Assembly: GCA_902556425.1 (NCBI GenBank)
Contig: CACDWG010000002.1
Location: 96,582 to 160,581, forward strand
Origin: UBA4421 sp002704225
GTDB lineage: Bacteria; Pseudomonadota; Gammaproteobacteria; Pseudomonadales; Azotimanducaceae
Direction of reading: 5' to 3'
DNA length: 64,000 nt
In this document: piece by piece, positions 61,302 to 64,000 of the stretch
How positions within the stretch are numbered: position 1 is the stretch's first letter
Layout of the letters: every line of letters starts with the position of its first letter
Program-made: the position numbers and the translations under genes
The notes under the pieces: generated by a model
Databases searched by the model: none
The model's input: only the letters and a program-made list of their open reading frames with translations
What the model was told of the DNA's origin: nothing

Positions 61302-63086
61302 CTACTCTCCAAAGGAACCCAGTTGCGGGATATGAACCACTGACCGCTGCATATCCCATGCGTTGGTTGGGCAGCGTTCTGCACACAAACCGCAGTGCAA
61401 ACACACGTCTTCGTCCTTCACCATCACGCGCCCCGTCTGCAGCGAATCGGATACATACAAATCCTGATCAACGTTCAGGGCCGGAGCCATCAGAGACTGG
61501 CGTAGCTCGACTTCTGGCTGATTCTCGACAAAGGAAATACAGTCCATAGGACAGATGTCGACGCAGGCATCACATTCAATGCACAAGTTATCGGTGAACA
61601 CGGTTTGCACATCGCAGTTCAGACAGCGCTGAGCTTCTTGAGCGGCCAACTGGGCATCAAAACCAAGTTCCACCTCTACTTTCAAATTGTTCAAAGAGGA
61701 TTCGTGCTCAACCAAGGGCACCAGCTGCCGGGCTGCAGGGTCATGCCCCGCATCATAGGCCCATTCGTGAACCCCCATCTTGGTTGACAGCAAATTCACG
61801 CCCTCTGGCGGCCTGTCGGCTTTCAGATCCTTGCCGTGGCAATACAGATGGATACTGATCGCCGCACGGTGCGCGTGGGCTGACGCCCAAATGATGTTTT
61901 CCGGACCAAAGGCGCTATCACCGCCGAAGAAAATGCTTGGATTGGTGGACTGTAAGGTCATCTCGTCCAGTGTTGGGCAGTCCCACTTGTCGAATTCAAT
62001 GCCCAAATCGCGTTCAATCCAGGGACAGTGGTTGTCTTGGCCAATGGCCATCAAGACATGATCGCATTCGATGAACTCATCGGGTTCGCCAGATGGCTCG
62101 TAACGCAAACGACCGTCTTCGCCCCGCACGGGTGTCACACACTCAAACAACACGCCCTTAAGCTTGCCGTTCTCGTGGACAAACTCTTTAGGTGGCCGGT
62201 TATTGATGATGGGAATACCCTCGCGCATGGCATCTTCTTTCTCCCACTCCGAGGCTTTCATCACCTCAAAGGCAGAGCGCACGACCACTTTGACGGATTC
62301 CGCACCCAGTCGCAGCGAGGTCCGGCAGCAGTCCATGGCGGTATTACCACCACCCATGACAATTACCTTGCCTTTGATCTCGGCGATGTGCCCAAACGCC
62401 ACACTGCTCAACCAATCAATGCCGATGTGAATGTAATCGTTGACGTCTTCTCGGCCGGTAAGCTCTAAATCTCTACCCCGAGGTGCTCCGGTGCCAATGA
62501 AGTAAGCATCGAAATTTTGCTCCATCAGCTCTTTCATGCTGTCGATGGCCTGACCGAAGTGGCAGTGCACGCCCATGTTCAAAATACGATCAACTTCTTC
62601 ATCGAGCACTTCTTCGGGTAAGCGGAACGCGGGAATCTGGCTGCGCATAAAGCCGCCGCCCTTTTCGTCCTGCTCGAACAAATGCACTTCGTATCCGAAG
62701 GGCAGCAGATCCCGAGCAACCGCCAGCGAGGCAGGCCCGGCACCAATCAAGGCAATACGCTTGCCATTTTTTTCGGTGGGCACATGGGGCAAGTAAGGGG
62801 TGACATCCCCTTTGTTGTCCGCTGCAGCGCGTTTGAGGCGACAAATCGCCACCGGCGTTTCCTCGGTGCGAACACGCCGACAGGCCGGCTCGCAAGGACG
62901 ATCACACGTTCTCCCCAATACACCGGGAAACACATTGGAGTCCCAATTGAGCATGTAGGCTTCGGTATAACGCTCCTGCGCAATCAAGCGGATGTACTCC
63001 GGAACCGGCGTGTGTGCCGGACAGGCGTGCTGGCAATCGACTACTTTGTGAAAGTAGTTTGGATCAAAAATATTTGTTGGTTCCAT
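61302..63086 (-). CDS. GltD-like FAD oxidoreductase with two [4Fe-4S] ferredoxin motifs
   Basis: A 594-residue flavoprotein related to the small subunit of glutamate synthase. The N-terminal cluster region has 'CQHACPAHTP' and 'CDRPCEPACRR'; FAD and NAD(P) motifs follow ('IALIGAGPASLAVARDLLPFG', 'VIVMGGGNTAMDCCRTSLRLG'). The C-terminal end holds two ferredoxin motifs, 'CIECDACVDICPMDC' and 'CLHCGLCAERCPTNAW'. It probably exchanges electrons between NAD(P)H and the KorAB ferredoxin site, as third subunit of the complex. I chose the ATG at 63086 (MEPTNIFDP); the frame goes back to 63122. Confidence 0.87.
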   Translation of the reverse strand: MEPTNIFDPNYFHKVVDCQHACPAHTPVPEYIRLIAQERYTEAYMLNWDSNVFPGVLGRTCDRPCEPACRRVRTEETPVAICRLKRAAADNKGDVTPYLPHVPTEKNGKRIALIGAGPASLAVARDLLPFGYEVHLFEQDEKGGGFMRSQIPAFRLPEEVLDEEVDRILNMGVHCHFGQAIDSMKELMEQNFDAYFIGTGAPRGRDLELTGREDVNDYIHIGIDWLSSVAFGHIAEIKGKVIVMGGGNTAMDCCRTSLRLGAESVKVVVRSAFEVMKASEWEKEDAMREGIPIINNRPPKEFVHENGKLKGVLFECVTPVRGEDGRLRYEPSGEPDEFIECDHVLMAIGQDNHCPWIERDLGIEFDKWDCPTLDEMTLQSTNPSIFFGGDSAFGPENIIWASAHAHRAAISIHLYCHGKDLKADRPPEGVNLLSTKMGVHEWAYDAGHDPAARQLVPLVEHESSLNNLKVEVELGFDAQLAAQEAQRCLNCDVQTVFTDNLCIECDACVDICPMDCISFVENQPEVELRQSLMAPALNVDQDLYVSDSLQTGRVMVKDEDVCLHCGLCAERCPTNAWDMQRSVVHIPQLGSFGE

Positions 63087-63325
63087 ACGTGCTTCGAGCG
63101 CCACGGGCCTGTGCATACGCACGCACCGGCGGGCTCTTTTCCCTTCCTCTTTTTATCCCTTTACGCACCACCCTCGACAGCGTCCTTCCACAACCGCAGG
63201 GGGTATCGGGAGACTGTAGCCCAGCCATTATTGTTACGCTAGTACCCCTCGATGGGTATTTTCGTAGTCCGGTGCGCCCACCAATCCTTGGCTAAACGCT
63301 GACAGACCGCGACGCAGCGGTTAAA

Positions 63326-64000
63326 ATGACGCGCCTCGTGAGCAACCCGCACACCGCAGTCAAGGACAAGTATTTGGCAACCAACGCGCCAGGGTCTGAA
63401 ACCCAGCAATCCGACCTCATTCATCCGGGAAACATTACGCCAGCACACTGCCTGCCACCCCAGCCAGGCATGCGCTTACATTGGACCGGGCTGCAAGGCA
63501 GCGCGGACCTCTTCGCTGCGGTTGAGCTGGCCAAGCAGGTCGATGAGCTGTGTGTGATCGTGACGAATCAGCCAGCGCATTCGGATCGGTGGCGCGACGG
63601 CATCGGTTTTTTCTCGAGTACTGAGGAACTCGAAAACCTCCGTTTCCCCGATTGGGAAACCTTGCCCTATGACGCCTTTTCGCCTCATCAGGACATCATT
63701 TCGGAACGGCTGGCTACCCTGCAAACGTTACGCAGCGCCACCCACGGTGTATTAACCGTACCGGTCTCCACGCTGATGCAAAAGGTGCCACCGCTGAGTT
63801 ATCTCGACGGAGCCTGCTTTGAGCTGGTGTGTGGAGAAACCTTTGATGTCGCTAATCAGCGCCTGATATTAGAGTCTGCGGGATACCAAAGCGTAGAGAC
63901 CGTAACCGAGCGGGGGCAATACGCCGTCCGCGGTGCCTTGATGGACGTCTACCCCATGGGTGCCCCCCTGCCCGTGCGTATCGACTTGCTGGACGATGAA
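63326..64000 (+). CDS. mfd: Transcription-repair coupling factor Mfd, N-terminal part (cut by the window end)
   Basis: An open frame of 225 codons running off the window end. It has the Mfd N-terminal (UvrB-like, UvrA-binding) region: 'FPDWETLPYDAFSPHQDIISERLATL' begins near residue 110, and 'ERGQYAVRGALMDVYPMG' with 'VRIDLLDDE' closes the visible part. Mfd removes stalled RNA polymerase and recruits UvrA for repair. The ATG at 63326 fits the frame; the first 40 residues are poorly conserved, so a later start is possible. It is divergent from the oxidoreductase operon. Confidence 0.9.
   Translation, partial: MTRLVSNPHTAVKDKYLATNAPGSETQQSDLIHPGNITPAHCLPPQPGMRLHWTGLQGSADLFAAVELAKQVDELCVIVTNQPAHSDRWRDGIGFFSSTEELENLRFPDWETLPYDAFSPHQDIISERLATLQTLRSATHGVLTVPVSTLMQKVPPLSYLDGACFELVCGETFDVANQRLILESAGYQSVETVTERGQYAVRGALMDVYPMGAPLPVRIDLLDDE

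Noticed and set aside
1..64000. CRISPR arrays, rRNA genes, insertion sequences, prophage or integrase genes
   Set aside because: I looked for regular spaced repeats, rRNA-like stretches, transposase motifs and phage structural genes and found none.

Overview
The window looks like the chromosome of a free-living, aerobic, probably marine gammaproteobacterium of the broad Pseudomonadales type. The evidence is the tightly packed mostly single-copy chromosomal genes, the mfd / long-form GAPDH / gltX / tRNA-Ala neighbourhood at the right end (mfd beside a long GAPDH is familiar from Pseudomonas), a Fur box of gammaproteobacterial type, and many oxidative genes for hydrophobic or xenobiotic-like substrates. 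I see no insertion sequence, prophage, CRISPR array or rRNA operon. The taxonomic placement is inference.

Layout. (1) 0.25-5.4 kb: a PNPOx-like flavoprotein, an MlrC-type metallopeptidase, a luciferase-like flavin oxidoreductase, a secreted cyclase-family hydrolase and an NTF2-like protein. (2) 5.4-13.8 kb: a catabolic block with two enoyl-CoA hydratase/isomerases, a TauD-type dioxygenase, a Rieske oxygenase, RidA, an aldo-keto reductase and a PhyH dioxygenase. (3) 13.9-20.1 kb: a secreted alpha/beta hydrolase, a secreted unknown, a Fur-box-controlled pair (unknown protein plus a 37-residue membrane peptide), and an operon of PhyH, a selenocysteine-containing AhpD/CMD-family protein, an MBL hydrolase and a GFA-family protein. 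(4) 20.4-31.7 kb: a His/Met-rich, likely copper-related pair, a Baeyer-Villiger-type monooxygenase, SDR, Sel1 and MBL proteins, then a nitroreductase / PhyH / MFS / PhyH run and a YghU-like GST. (5) 31.8-44.8 kb: a sulfatase, a DUF427 protein, an epimerase-type SDR, a second selenoprotein (ArsC/glutaredoxin-like, UxxC), a nitroreductase, PhoD phosphatase, a photolyase-like protein with unusual domain order, a MetX-type acyltransferase and a SelD fused to an FAD oxidoreductase. (6) 44.8-54 kb: CaiB/BaiF CoA-transferase, cyclophilin, CYP153-like P450 with its 2Fe-2S ferredoxin, pterin dehydratase, epoxide hydrolase, esterase, a Tat-exported FAD oxidoreductase and a TetR gene sharing a large perfect inverted repeat. 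(7) 55-64 kb: tRNA-Ala, gltX, long GAPDH, a three-gene 2-oxoacid:acceptor oxidoreductase operon and the 5' part of mfd.

The most notable result is selenium biology that ordinary gene calling breaks. Two genes each carry an in-frame UGA exactly at a redox-motif position (CxxU at 18887-18889 on the minus strand; UxxC at 35817-35819 on the plus strand). Each is followed at the right distance by a hairpin that fits the bacterial SECIS rules, and the selenophosphate synthetase gene selD lies in the same window. Conventional annotation would truncate or split both genes. selA, selB and selC are not in the window, so their presence elsewhere in the genome is the key test.
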